Part shown: positions 1-7,591 of the stretch, piece by piece
How the letters are laid out: every line of letters begins with the position of its first letter
Position numbering within the stretch: the stretch's first letter is position 1
From: an uncultured Clostridia bacterium
GTDB lineage: Bacteria; Bacillota; Clostridia; Oscillospirales; Oscillospiraceae
DNA: 13,825 bases
Direction: 5' to 3'
Assembly: GCA_947169005.1 (NCBI GenBank)
Contig: CAMVOG010000033.1
Span: forward strand, 1 to 13,825
Notes under the pieces: generated by a model
What the model saw: only the letters and a program-made list of their open reading frames with translations
Told to the model about the DNA's origin: nothing
Databases searched by the model: none
Made by a program: the position numbers and the translations under genes

Positions 1-2
1 GG

Positions 3-2183
3 GGCGGCGAGGCCGTCTGCGCCACCGAGAACGAAGGGACCGTCACCGTCCATGCCGGCGGCGTCTATGCCACCACGCAGGGGAACCTAAGCGTAAACCG
101 CGGCGTCGTTTCGATCGAGGACGGGGCACGCATGATCTCCCGCTTCGGCAGCACCGTTGAGAACGCGGCGGGCGGCACGATCCTGCTGGACGGCGATTTC
201 TACTGCGGCTGCGCCGGGGAGGAGTTGTGGTTCCGCAACGGCGGTACGGTGACGGGGCAGGGCCGCGTCATCCTCTATGCAGCGGATATGGAGGTCATGC
301 CCACGGACCTGGACGTGATGCTTGCCCGCATGATGGACGCCCTGGGCCAGGAGACCCGCTTCGAGGACTGGGACGACGTCGGCATTTACCGCCTGCTCAC
401 GGTCTCCGACGCGGAGGGGCTGCGCCAGGCCGCCATGGAGGAGCGCACGATCAAGGGCGAGCCCGTGGAGGGCAATATGGACACCCTTATCGAGCTGGAG
501 GAAGAGACGCAGCTCGAGCTGAGTGAGAGGATCGGCGGCATGGTGACGATCATCGTGCCGGAGAGTGCCTCTCTCGTCATCCAAAACGAGGGCAATCTGA
601 CGGCAGGTATCGAGAATCACGGCGAGATCACGGTGGAGGCGGGCGGCGTCCTTGCCACCGTCATGGGCGGCCCCATCCTCAACCGGGGCGGCATCGAGAT
701 CAAGCCAGGCGCAGAGCTGCGCAGTCAGATGGGCCAGGCCGTGGTGAACGAGGGCGAGCTGGTGCTGGACGGCACCTTCTTCTGCGGCAGCTTTGACATC
801 GGCGGGAATAACGCGCTTTGGTTTGAAAACAATGAGGAGGCCGGCGGGGAGCTCCACGGCTCCGGCTTCGCCGTCGTCTACGTGGCGGGCACGGACCGGG
901 AGGAGCCCAGCGAGGTCATAGACGAGATGTGCACCCGCATGCGCGGCATCCTCGGCATCAAGCCCATCCATGTCTTTGCACAGGCCACGAACGAGCGGGA
1001 GCTCGTCGCCCTCAACGCATCGACCAATGAGGCCATCCGGGGCGTATACCTCGGCACAACGGACGGGCCCGACCCGGAGGGCTTCGCCATGCTCCGTCTG
1101 TCGCAGAACCTGACCATGAAGAAGGCCCTTTGGATCGGCGCGAATACGGATCTGGTGCTGGATAACGGGGCCACGCTGAGTCTGGACGCCCTCAGCCCCA
1201 TCGACGACGGGAAGACCGCCCCCGTGAAGAGCAACCTGCTCATGAGCTGGATGGGCCGCATCGTGACCGAGGCCGCGGGCGCGCCCGATCCCGAGGCCCC
1301 GGCGGGCGGCACCCTCCTCGTGGGCGGCGTGAAGGTCCTCAGCGGCACGGCGGAGGACGCCCTGCTGCGCCCCACCCGGGACATCGCCTATCTCGTCGCC
1401 CCCTATTATCTTGGGCCGGACGCTTTTCCCGCCCAGCCCGAGTGGCTCTATGTCAGCGAGGGCGCGGCGGCGGAGCTGGGGACCGGCGAGCTGCCCCGGG
1501 TGACGGACCTTGTGGGCGAGAGCCGTCAGCTCAGTCTGATCGTGGGCGAATTTGCGGAGCTGAGCGTGCGGGGCAGGGCCGCGGCGGGCTACGTGGAGCT
1601 GCGGGGCCCCGTGACGCTTGAGGAGGGCGCTTCACTCACGGCCTGGGACGTGTTCTACTACAATGAGGCCCTCGTATCGGGTGGCGCGATCACCGTGGAG
1701 AACGACGAAACGTATGAGTGCCGCTTCGATCTGGATCTTCACGATTTCCAGAGCTGGAGCAACGGCGTCTGGCACTATCCGACGGACCGGGACGGACGCG
1801 TTTACTTTGAGGAAAACGGCGTCCCCTTCGCGCCCACCAGGGAGGGTTACGTCTTTGAGGGCTGGGAGATCGGCTCCGGCTGGGGCGTCCCGGGGGATCA
1901 GCTTACCGCCTTTGCCGTGCAGGAGGATGCGGAGGGTCACTTCGTGCCGAAGCCCACGGCGTTCCCCATCATCGTCCGGGCCAGATGGCGGTGGGTGGGC
2001 GGCCCCATCCCGGGAGACGTGAACGGGGACGGCAGAGCGGAGCTTCTGGACGCGCAGCTGCTCTTCGCTTTCTCTTCCGGCCAGCCCCTCCAGGCCGAGG
2101 AGGAGGGTCTGGACCTGAATGCGGACGGACATGTCAACAGCAGGGACGCGCTCCTGCTCCTTCGGCGGCTTGCCGCAGGCTGA
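3..2183 (+). CDS. Large secreted dockerin protein with beta-helix-like modules (5' partial)
   Basis: The frame is open from the left edge (726 residues visible), so the true start, and presumably a signal peptide, lie outside the window; the ATG at 132 is internal. Residues about 10-320 hold two copies of a module rich in short Asn-Gly-Val turns, suggesting a right-handed beta-helix. About residues 600-665 resemble an InlB B/Flg_new repeat (PTREGYVFEGW ... VRARW). The C-terminus (about 670-726) is a type I dockerin: two calcium loops, DVNGDGRAELLD and DLNADGHVNSRD, each followed by a hydrophobic helix. Dockerins bind cohesin domains on scaffoldins or cell-surface proteins, so this is an extracellular protein probably docked to a partner; no cohesin is visible here. 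No catalytic domain is recognisable, so an adhesin or structural role is as likely as an enzyme. A hairpin follows the stop. The dockerin call is firm; the rest is uncertain. Confidence 0.85.
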   Translation, partial: GGEAVCATENEGTVTVHAGGVYATTQGNLSVNRGVVSIEDGARMISRFGSTVENAAGGTILLDGDFYCGCAGEELWFRNGGTVTGQGRVILYAADMEVMPTDLDVMLARMMDALGQETRFEDWDDVGIYRLLTVSDAEGLRQAAMEERTIKGEPVEGNMDTLIELEEETQLELSERIGGMVTIIVPESASLVIQNEGNLTAGIENHGEITVEAGGVLATVMGGPILNRGGIEIKPGAELRSQMGQAVVNEGELVLDGTFFCGSFDIGGNNALWFENNEEAGGELHGSGFAVVYVAGTDREEPSEVIDEMCTRMRGILGIKPIHVFAQATNERELVALNASTNEAIRGVYLGTTDGPDPEGFAMLRLSQNLTMKKALWIGANTDLVLDNGATLSLDALSPIDDGKTAPVKSNLLMSWMGRIVTEAAGAPDPEAPAGGTLLVGGVKVLSGTAEDALLRPTRDIAYLVAPYYLGPDAFPAQPEWLYVSEGAAAELGTGELPRVTDLVGESRQLSLIVGEFAELSVRGRAAAGYVELRGPVTLEEGASLTAWDVFYYNEALVSGGAITVENDETYECRFDLDLHDFQSWSNGVWHYPTDRDGRVYFEENGVPFAPTREGYVFEGWEIGSGWGVPGDQLTAFAVQEDAEGHFVPKPTAFPIIVRARWRWVGGPIPGDVNGDGRAELLDAQLLFAFSSGQPLQAEEEGLDLNADGHVNSRDALLLLRRLAAG
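30..956 (+). repeat. Tandemly duplicated beta-helix-like module in the dockerin protein
   Basis: Two diverged copies lie at about 30-347 and 615-956, offset by roughly 585 bases. Both run in the same order: a Glu/His-x-Gly-x-(I/V)-TV-x-AGGV start, a middle with x-NRG, then LDG(D/T)F(Y/F)CG, then LWF(R/E)N, then a Val-rich strand reaching (L/V)Y(A/V)A, and finally a Met-rich helix ending near ALG or ILG. The copies differ at many positions, so this is an old protein-level duplication rather than a recent DNA repeat. The first copy may be only the last of several, because the gene continues to the left. Confidence 0.7.
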
Positions 2184-2193
2184 AAAGAACGAA

Positions 2194-2230
2194 AAGGGCG
2201 GGCAGCTCGCAAGAGCTGCCCGCTTCCCTT
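2194..2230. terminator. Shared hairpin terminator between convergent genes
   Basis: A perfect 11-bp inverted repeat (2198-2208 with 2213-2223) is closed by a GCAA tetraloop of the GNRA type. It lies between the stop of the dockerin gene at 2183 and the stop of the convergent protease gene at 2257. Read on the minus strand, the stem is followed by a T-rich tract (CCCTTTTCGTTCTTTT), which fits intrinsic termination of the protease transcript. On the plus strand the tail (TTCCCTTACGCTT) is weaker. It may therefore work in both directions, better for the minus-strand gene. Confidence 0.75.
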
Positions 2231-2256
2231 ACGCTTGCGCCTAAGCCCGTCCGCGC

Positions 2257-4929
2257 TCAATCCTCCTCGGGGTAGAAGTACACGTCGCCCTGCTCGTCCA
2301 CCTCAAAGAGGACGAAATCGGTGAGGTAATAATCCCCGAAAATATCGTCGATGCAGAAGGCGTAGAGGTACAGGCCGGTTTCCATCACGTCGTAATAAAT
2401 CTCGGGCTCGCCCTCCACGACGTATTCCCAGCCGACGTATTCGCCCTCCTCCCAGGTATCCACGTTGTAGGAATAGTAGCGGGGGATGATCACGTCGCCC
2501 TCCTGGAGCTTGATGATCTCCCGGTCCGCCGCGCCGTTTTCGTCGATGCCGTTCCAGGCCCCCTCGATGGTCATGGTCTGCTCCTCAAAGTTCAGCCGCA
2601 GGCGCAGGTTGGTGTCCACGCCGTTGAGGGTAACGGGGGAGGTGTAGATGATGGAATCCTCCGTGGTCTCCACGATGTAGGTGGCCAGATTCTGCCCGTC
2701 GGGGAGGGAGAGCCACCAGCCGTCAAAGTCGTCGCAGAAGAAGCCGTATTCCCAATCGGAGTCGATGTCGTAGGTCTCGCCCAGCTCGATCACGTCCTCC
2801 CCGTCGTAGGAGAGCTCATAGACCATGCCGTACACGTCGGCGGCATAGTACCAGCCGTCCTCATCCAGCACGAACCAATAGTCGCCCTCGTCGTCCAGGA
2901 TGGGCTCCACCTCGAAGGTAATAAGAGGGCTCTCGCCCGTGACCTCAAAGCTATCGTAATAGCCCCAGTAGGACTCGTCGATCTCCGTATCCCAGGACCA
3001 GGTGTCGTCCTCATCGTACCACTGGTCGTCGGAGTAATCCTCCGTTTCGCCGCCGTTGACGCCGCCCTGGCTCTGCCGGTCCACGAAGGAGAGGTAGTAG
3101 GGGCTTACGCAAACCTCCCCGAAGGTGGCCAGCTCCCCGGAGCCCTGCACGCAGAGGGGATAGTAGACGGAGAGCCCCGAGGCCCCGCTGTGGACGGGGC
3201 CGCTGACCTTATAGACCACGGCGTCCTCCAGGGCCTGCTCCAGGGCCGCGGCGTCGCTGCCCACGTCCGCGCAGGCGGAGACGATGCCGCCCAGGTCCAC
3301 CATGTTGGTGTAGCCCTCGGTCTTGTTGTTGCCGCCGAAGTTCTTGGCCCCCTCGATGCCGCGCAGTACGTTGGCCCGCACGGTCTCATCCTCCGTGGCG
3401 GAGTAGAGGGCAAAGGAAAAATCGTTGAAGGCCAGCAGCAGGTCGTCCAGCCTGGAAAGGTCTACCACGGAAAGGGTGGTCAGATCGTCGTCCTCCACGG
3501 CCTGGCAGGCGGTGAGGAAGCTGTCACAGGCCACGCGGCTTACGTCCAGGGCGTCGGCCCCGGGATAGCGGGCCAGGTAGTCCCCGATGGCGGTGTAGTC
3601 CCAGCCGGAGCCGGGCTCCGTCTCCTGGGAGGCCACCATGTATTGGGCGTAGGAGGCCAGCACGTTGGCCGCCTCCAGGGTGCCCATCAGGCAGGCGTCG
3701 AAGCCGAAAAAGTCGAATTTCTGGGTCATGCCGCTGAAGACCCGCAGCAGGGCCGCGTCCAGCTCCCGCAGGGAGATGGAGTCGTAGCCGTAGCGCTCGT
3801 CGAAGCAGACACCGCTGAGGCTGCCGCCGCCGTGGTCCCATACGATCACGCCCATATGCTCGGAGGCGTAGTTTTCAACGCCCCATTCCAGGAACTCCGC
3901 CAGGGTGTCCCCGTCGCCCATGTTGGCGTAGGGCACCTGGTCAACCAGCTCGATCTCCCCGTCCTGCACCAGGAAGCGCTGGTCGTAATCGCTGTCCACC
4001 ATGTAGTTGTCCCAATAATAGGCCCCGCCGGTCTCCACCACGTAGCGGTAGTCCCCGCCGTCCGCGGCGATCATTTCCAGCAGATCCCCGGAGGCCATGC
4101 CGCAGTCGGATTCCAGGTCCGTGCCGCAGAGGTAGACGAAAATGGTCCAGACACCCCGGTCCCCCATGGGCTTGATCTCGTCGTGGCTGGGGCGCTGCAC
4201 GGTCATTTCCCCGGTCGTCCGGTCAACGATGAGATTCAGCTTCCCGGCGCTTTCCCCCTCCTGGGCGGAGGGCCCCTTGTCCCGGGGCTCCACGCTGGCC
4301 AGAATGGCCAGCACGTCCCGGTCCTCCAGGCTGATTTCGCCCTGGGAAGCGCTGAGGAAGACGTTGGCCTGGTACTGGATCACCTCGCCCTCCGTCCAGA
4401 GGACCGCCAGGGGAGCGCCCAGGCTCGTGGCGGTAAAGCCCTTCCAGGTCAGGCCGTCCAGGGTCAGCGGTTCCAGGTCCTCTCCGTCGTCATACCAATC
4501 CTTTTCCGGGGTCCAGAGGATGCTGTCCTCCCCGTGAAAGTCCAGCTGGATATAGGGGTGGGTGAAAAGGTCCAGGTCCGAGCTGCCGCCCTTGATAAGG
4601 CGGATGCTGTTGGGATCGATGGCCCCCTCCTCATCGGCCCAGATATCGGGCACGGCCGAGGCCGTCCAGCCCTCGGGCACGAAGACGGAGAAGCTGCCGG
4701 TGTCGTACAGCGTTCCCGCCGGGGCCGCGTCGTCAGCGCCGCCCGCCTCGCCGCCTGGGGTGGTTTCGCCGCCCGAAGCGCCGCCGGAGGGCAGGTCCGT
4801 TTGCTGACTGTTCCCGGGGGCGGGGGTTGTCTCGATGGGCCCCTCTTGCTTGGGAGCGACCTTGCCTGTACAGGCCGCGCAGGAGAGCAGCGGCGCGGCC
4901 GCAAGGAGCAGCGCACGCGTTTGTGTCCT
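2257..4929 (-). CDS. Clostripain-family (peptidase C11) lipoprotein protease; ATG start replaced by AGG
   Basis: This is a predicted extracellular cysteine peptidase of the clostripain (C11) family, clan CD, whose members usually cleave after Arg or Lys. Counting from AGG at 4927-4929 the protein would be 890 residues. It has a signal peptide with lipobox LLSC, a Gly/Pro/Thr-rich linker, a beta-rich N-terminal domain, and a C11 domain beginning near VWTIFVYLCGTDLES. The catalytic dyad is His366 in WDHGGG and Cys413 in FGFDACLMGTLEA. A very acidic Trp/Tyr-rich linker and a beta-rich C-terminal region follow. The first conventional in-frame start is GTG at 4680 (807 residues), but it has no Shine-Dalgarno and would remove the signal peptide. 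GGAGGA at 4936-4941 sits exactly 6 bases before the AGG, where an ATG belongs. The gene is monocistronic with its own promoter. The family call is strong; substrate and activity are unknown. Confidence 0.9.
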   Translation of the reverse strand, partial: RTQTRALLLAAAPLLSCAACTGKVAPKQEGPIETTPAPGNSQQTDLPSGGASGGETTPGGEAGGADDAAPAGTLYDTGSFSVFVPEGWTASAVPDIWADEEGAIDPNSIRLIKGGSSDLDLFTHPYIQLDFHGEDSILWTPEKDWYDDGEDLEPLTLDGLTWKGFTATSLGAPLAVLWTEGEVIQYQANVFLSASQGEISLEDRDVLAILASVEPRDKGPSAQEGESAGKLNLIVDRTTGEMTVQRPSHDEIKPMGDRGVWTIFVYLCGTDLESDCGMASGDLLEMIAADGGDYRYVVETGGAYYWDNYMVDSDYDQRFLVQDGEIELVDQVPYANMGDGDTLAEFLEWGVENYASEHMGVIVWDHGGGSLSGVCFDERYGYDSISLRELDAALLRVFSGMTQKFDFFGFDACLMGTLEAANVLASYAQYMVASQETEPGSGWDYTAIGDYLARYPGADALDVSRVACDSFLTACQAVEDDDLTTLSVVDLSRLDDLLLAFNDFSFALYSATEDETVRANVLRGIEGAKNFGGNNKTEGYTNMVDLGGIVSACADVGSDAAALEQALEDAVVYKVSGPVHSGASGLSVYYPLCVQGSGELATFGEVCVSPYYLSFVDRQSQGGVNGGETEDYSDDQWYDEDDTWSWDTEIDESYWGYYDSFEVTGESPLITFEVEPILDDEGDYWFVLDEDGWYYAADVYGMVYELSYDGEDVIELGETYDIDSDWEYGFFCDDFDGWWLSLPDGQNLATYIVETTEDSIIYTSPVTLNGVDTNLRLRLNFEEQTMTIEGAWNGIDENGAADREIIKLQEGDVIIPRYYSYNVDTWEEGEYVGWEYVVEGEPEIYYDVMETGLYLYAFCIDDIFGDYYLTDFVLFEVDEQGDVYFYPEED

Positions 4930-4935
4930 GCGGAC

Positions 4936-4941
4936 TCCTCC
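4936..4941 (-). promoter_or_regulatory. Ribosome binding site of the C11 protease gene
   Basis: GGAGGA on the minus strand, six bases upstream of AGG at 4927-4929. This spacing is ideal for a start codon and is the main argument that translation is meant to begin there rather than at the GTG at 4680. The following codons (Thr-Gln-Thr-Arg, then a Leu/Ala run, then Cys) form a plausible lipoprotein signal. Confidence 0.75.
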
Positions 4942-4961
4942 GTTTGAGGTTTTACGCTATC

Positions 4962-4990
4962 ATCATAACATGTTTTGACGGAAATGTCAT
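4962..4990 (-). promoter_or_regulatory. Sigma-70/SigA-type promoter of the C11 protease gene
   Basis: On the minus strand, -35 ATGACA (4985-4990, 5/6 to consensus) and -10 TATGAT (4962-4967, 5/6) are separated by exactly 17 bases. A TG lies one base before the -10 box (extended -10). The predicted transcript starts near 4955, about 15 bases before the Shine-Dalgarno. The promoter abuts the terminator of the upstream operon. Confidence 0.75.
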
Positions 4991-4999
4991 CCGCCAAAA

Positions 5000-5036
5000 G
5001 AAGAAAGCCCCGGCGAGTTTTTGGCTCGCCGGGGCT
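5000..5036 (-). terminator. Intrinsic terminator of the activase/glycyl radical enzyme operon
   Basis: A 12-bp perfect stem (5006-5017 with 5025-5036) with a 7-base loop begins about 30 bases after the stop of the glycyl radical enzyme gene. On the minus strand it is followed by TTCTTCTTTT, a T-rich tail. It separates this operon from the promoter of the C11 protease. Confidence 0.85.
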
Positions 5037-5068
5037 GTTTCATATCCTTGCGCTGTGGCGCGCCGCCC

Positions 5069-7540
5069 TTAGAACTGCTGCTCCAGGCGCTGGATGTAGT
5101 GCGCCTGGTCGGGCAGGGACATGTGGGTGAAGTAGGCGGAGAAGCCCGCGATACGGACGATGAGATCCTGGTAATCCTCGGGATGCTTCTGGGCCTCCCG
5201 CATCACCTTGGTATCCGCCACGGTGAAGTGGAACTGGAGGCCGCCGAAGCGGAAGTAGGCGGAGATCAGGTCCCGCACCTTGGCAATGGCGTCGTCGCCC
5301 TTCACGGAGTTGGCGTCGAAGCGGACATTGATGGCGCCGCCGCAGCGCAGCTTGTACCAGGGCATCTTCGCCACGCTCTTGACATAGGCTAGAGGTCCGT
5401 TCTTGGCGCAGTCCTGCCGCGGATCGGAGGAGATGGAGAGGGCCTCGCCGGTCTTGCGTCCGTCGGGAGTGGCCCACTGGCCCATGCCGCCCCAGACCCA
5501 GTAGAGGTCCAGCGCGCCGCAGTTGTTGGTGCCGCCGTTGACGCCGGGGCGGGAGTTGTAATAGTCCGCCCAAAGGTTGGTAAACCAGCGTACCATGTCG
5601 TCGGCCTCGTCGTCGTCGTTGCCGTAGTGGGGCAGGCCGTTGAGGATGCGCTGACGCAGCAGCTCCTGACCCTCCCAGTTGTTCTTCAGAGCGTCGTAGA
5701 GCTCCTTCGTCGTGAGGGTCTTATCCTCGAAGCAGAGCTTTTTGATGGTGGTGAGGGAGTCGGCGATGGTGGCCACGGCGTTGAACATGCTGCCCATGCC
5801 GTTGTAGGTGGCGCCGCCCCAGGTCACGTCGCGGCCGGTCTCCAGGCAGCCCTCGGTCATCATGGAGGCGGAGAGGACGGGCCAGGCGGTGGCGAAGGTG
5901 AGGGCAGCAAAGTGGTAGGTGCGGGCCATCTTGTCGATGTAATACTTGGCCTGGCGCTCAAACTCGGCCTGCAGCTCCTCAAAGCTCTCGTACTCATAGA
6001 GCTTCTTGCAGGGCAGGTCGCCCTGTCGCCCGCTCATGGGGTCCACGTTGCCGTGGATGACGTACTGCAGGATCGTGATGGGCCCGCAGCCCGCGCCGAA
6101 GCTGCCGCAGTTGGCGGCCATGGACCACTCCTTGCCGCTGATGGCAGGCTCCACGCAGCCGAACACGGCGTAGCGCCGGGCGTCCTCAATGGGCACGCCC
6201 CGGTCCAGCATGGCCCGGATGACCACGTCGTCGTTATTGAACTGAGGCATACCGCCGGAGGTAATGGAGCAGGCAATGGCAATGGCCCAGATGCGGTCCG
6301 GCGTGAACTGGTTGATGCGCAGGGCCAGGCTGGGCTCCGCCACCTTCAGGCGCAGGTAGGCCAGGAGGATCATTTCCGTGGCGATGTTGTAGTCGCCGCC
6401 GGAGCCGTCCGCCTTCATGCCGCCGATGGTGATGAGGCTGCCCGCGGCGATGTTCTGCATGCCGCCCTGGAGATCGAAGAAGCACTTGCCGTTCTTGTGG
6501 GCCTCAATAAGCTGGTCGTTGCTGGGCTTGGGGAACATGATGATCTGGTCGCCGATGTGCAGCAGGAAAGCGTCGAAAAGCTCCTGGGCCTGGTCCCGGG
6601 TCAGCTTGCCCTCGGCAATGTCCTTTTCGGCGAGGGGGCCCAGGAAGCTGTCGATGAGGCCGGGGCTGTCCGCCCAGTGGGTGCCGTCCGCGATCAGCAG
6701 ATATTGATAGAAGAAGAGGCTCTGGATGCCCTCCCAGAGGTCCCGGGCGGGATGCTCCACGATCCAGTCGCAGCTGTCGGCCATTTTCAGCAGCTCGGCC
6801 TTGCGGGCGGGATCGGCGGTCTCCGCCGCCTTCTGGCGGCAGCCCTCGGCGTAGCGCTTGCTCATGAGGATCATGCCGTCGCAGACCTTGATGTAGGCCT
6901 TGTAGAAGAGCTCGCTGCGCACGTTTTCAAAGGTGGTGTGGGCCTGGATCTCCGCCAGCTTCTCCTGGGCGATGCGGCGGCACTCGCCGAAGCCCACGGT
7001 GACGGCCCGCTCATAGTTGGGGTTGAAGTGGCCGGGATAGGTGCCGTACATGGAGCCGGGCATGGCCTTTGCCCGCTCGGCAAACTCCTCGGGGAAGATG
7101 CCCAGGGCCGTGGCGGCAATGTCGTTGTCCTCCCAGTAGTCGGCGGCCTCTAAGATCCACTGACGGTCCTCGTCGGAGACCCAGATGCTGCCCGGCACCT
7201 GCCAGGCGGCGCGGAAGCGCTCGTCGGTGTCGCCAAAGCAGCCGCGGATCCAGTTGCGGGGGGTCTGCTCCACGTCAAAGTGGACGGTGCGGCAGTGAGG
7301 TCCGCCGTCCCCCAGGAAGATATCGTCGTCGTCGATATTGATTTCCCGGGTGGTAAGCCAGGTGTAGAGGAAGCCGGCCCGCTTGAGGATGGGATACTCG
7401 TTCTTGTGGGTTTTGTAGTACTCGGTGATGATGCGGTTGCGCTCAAAGTCCAGATGCAGGTCGTGGTTGATGCGTTTCCGCTTCTCCTTCAGACCCGCCA
7501 CGCGCAGGGAAATGGGATAGTTGAAATCTTCCTTGACCAT
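5069..7540 (-). CDS. Glycyl radical enzyme, pyruvate formate-lyase superfamily, substrate unassigned
   Basis: An oxygen-sensitive radical enzyme of 823 residues, a normal length for the superfamily. Three landmarks are visible. The active-site loop is FGCVEP, with Cys462 as thiyl radical and Glu464 as likely general base. PDGRKTGEALS (about 692-702) is a conserved finger. The C-terminal radical loop is IVRIAGFSAYF, with Gly799 carrying the backbone radical. A single Cys followed by Val-Glu, rather than the Cys-Cys of true pyruvate formate-lyase, places it with eliminases and decarboxylases (choline trimethylamine-lyase, glycerol/diol and hydroxyproline dehydratases, isethionate lyase, arylacetate decarboxylases). 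I cannot choose among them. The ATG has AAGGAG six bases upstream. It is the second gene of an operon, 51 bases after its activase. Unusual points are Phe instead of the common Tyr after Gly799 and a Cys/Gly-rich segment (ANCGSFGAGCG) just after the active site. Superfamily certain, substrate unknown. Confidence 0.95.
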   Translation of the reverse strand: MVKEDFNYPISLRVAGLKEKRKRINHDLHLDFERNRIITEYYKTHKNEYPILKRAGFLYTWLTTREINIDDDDIFLGDGGPHCRTVHFDVEQTPRNWIRGCFGDTDERFRAAWQVPGSIWVSDEDRQWILEAADYWEDNDIAATALGIFPEEFAERAKAMPGSMYGTYPGHFNPNYERAVTVGFGECRRIAQEKLAEIQAHTTFENVRSELFYKAYIKVCDGMILMSKRYAEGCRQKAAETADPARKAELLKMADSCDWIVEHPARDLWEGIQSLFFYQYLLIADGTHWADSPGLIDSFLGPLAEKDIAEGKLTRDQAQELFDAFLLHIGDQIIMFPKPSNDQLIEAHKNGKCFFDLQGGMQNIAAGSLITIGGMKADGSGGDYNIATEMILLAYLRLKVAEPSLALRINQFTPDRIWAIAIACSITSGGMPQFNNDDVVIRAMLDRGVPIEDARRYAVFGCVEPAISGKEWSMAANCGSFGAGCGPITILQYVIHGNVDPMSGRQGDLPCKKLYEYESFEELQAEFERQAKYYIDKMARTYHFAALTFATAWPVLSASMMTEGCLETGRDVTWGGATYNGMGSMFNAVATIADSLTTIKKLCFEDKTLTTKELYDALKNNWEGQELLRQRILNGLPHYGNDDDEADDMVRWFTNLWADYYNSRPGVNGGTNNCGALDLYWVWGGMGQWATPDGRKTGEALSISSDPRQDCAKNGPLAYVKSVAKMPWYKLRCGGAINVRFDANSVKGDDAIAKVRDLISAYFRFGGLQFHFTVADTKVMREAQKHPEDYQDLIVRIAGFSAYFTHMSLPDQAHYIQRLEQQF

Positions 7541-7546
7541 GGTGTA

Positions 7547-7569
7547 CTCCTTCCCGCGGCAGCGCCGCG
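7547..7569 (-). promoter_or_regulatory. Strong SD with an upstream GC hairpin before the glycyl radical enzyme gene
   Basis: AAGGAG at 7547-7552 lies six bases before the ATG at 7540. Immediately upstream, 7555-7569 forms a perfect 6-bp GC-rich stem (CGCGGC/GCCGCG) with a 3-base loop, and no T-run follows, so it is not a terminator. Intercistronic stems of this kind can mark processing or protect the 5' end of a downstream message. That role is inference here. It would fit the need for much more enzyme than activase. Confidence 0.45.
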
Positions 7570-7591
7570 ATCTATCTTTATTTTCTCGTTA

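Noticed and set aside
2198..2223. The inverted repeat as a possible mobile-element end or attachment site.
   Set aside because: It lies between two convergent stop codons, has a GNRA loop and a T-rich tail on one side, and has no transposase nearby. A terminator explains it.
3190..4947. A 585-codon open frame on the plus strand.
   Set aside because: It is antisense to the C11 protease gene; the composition is typical of a shadow frame and no motif is present.
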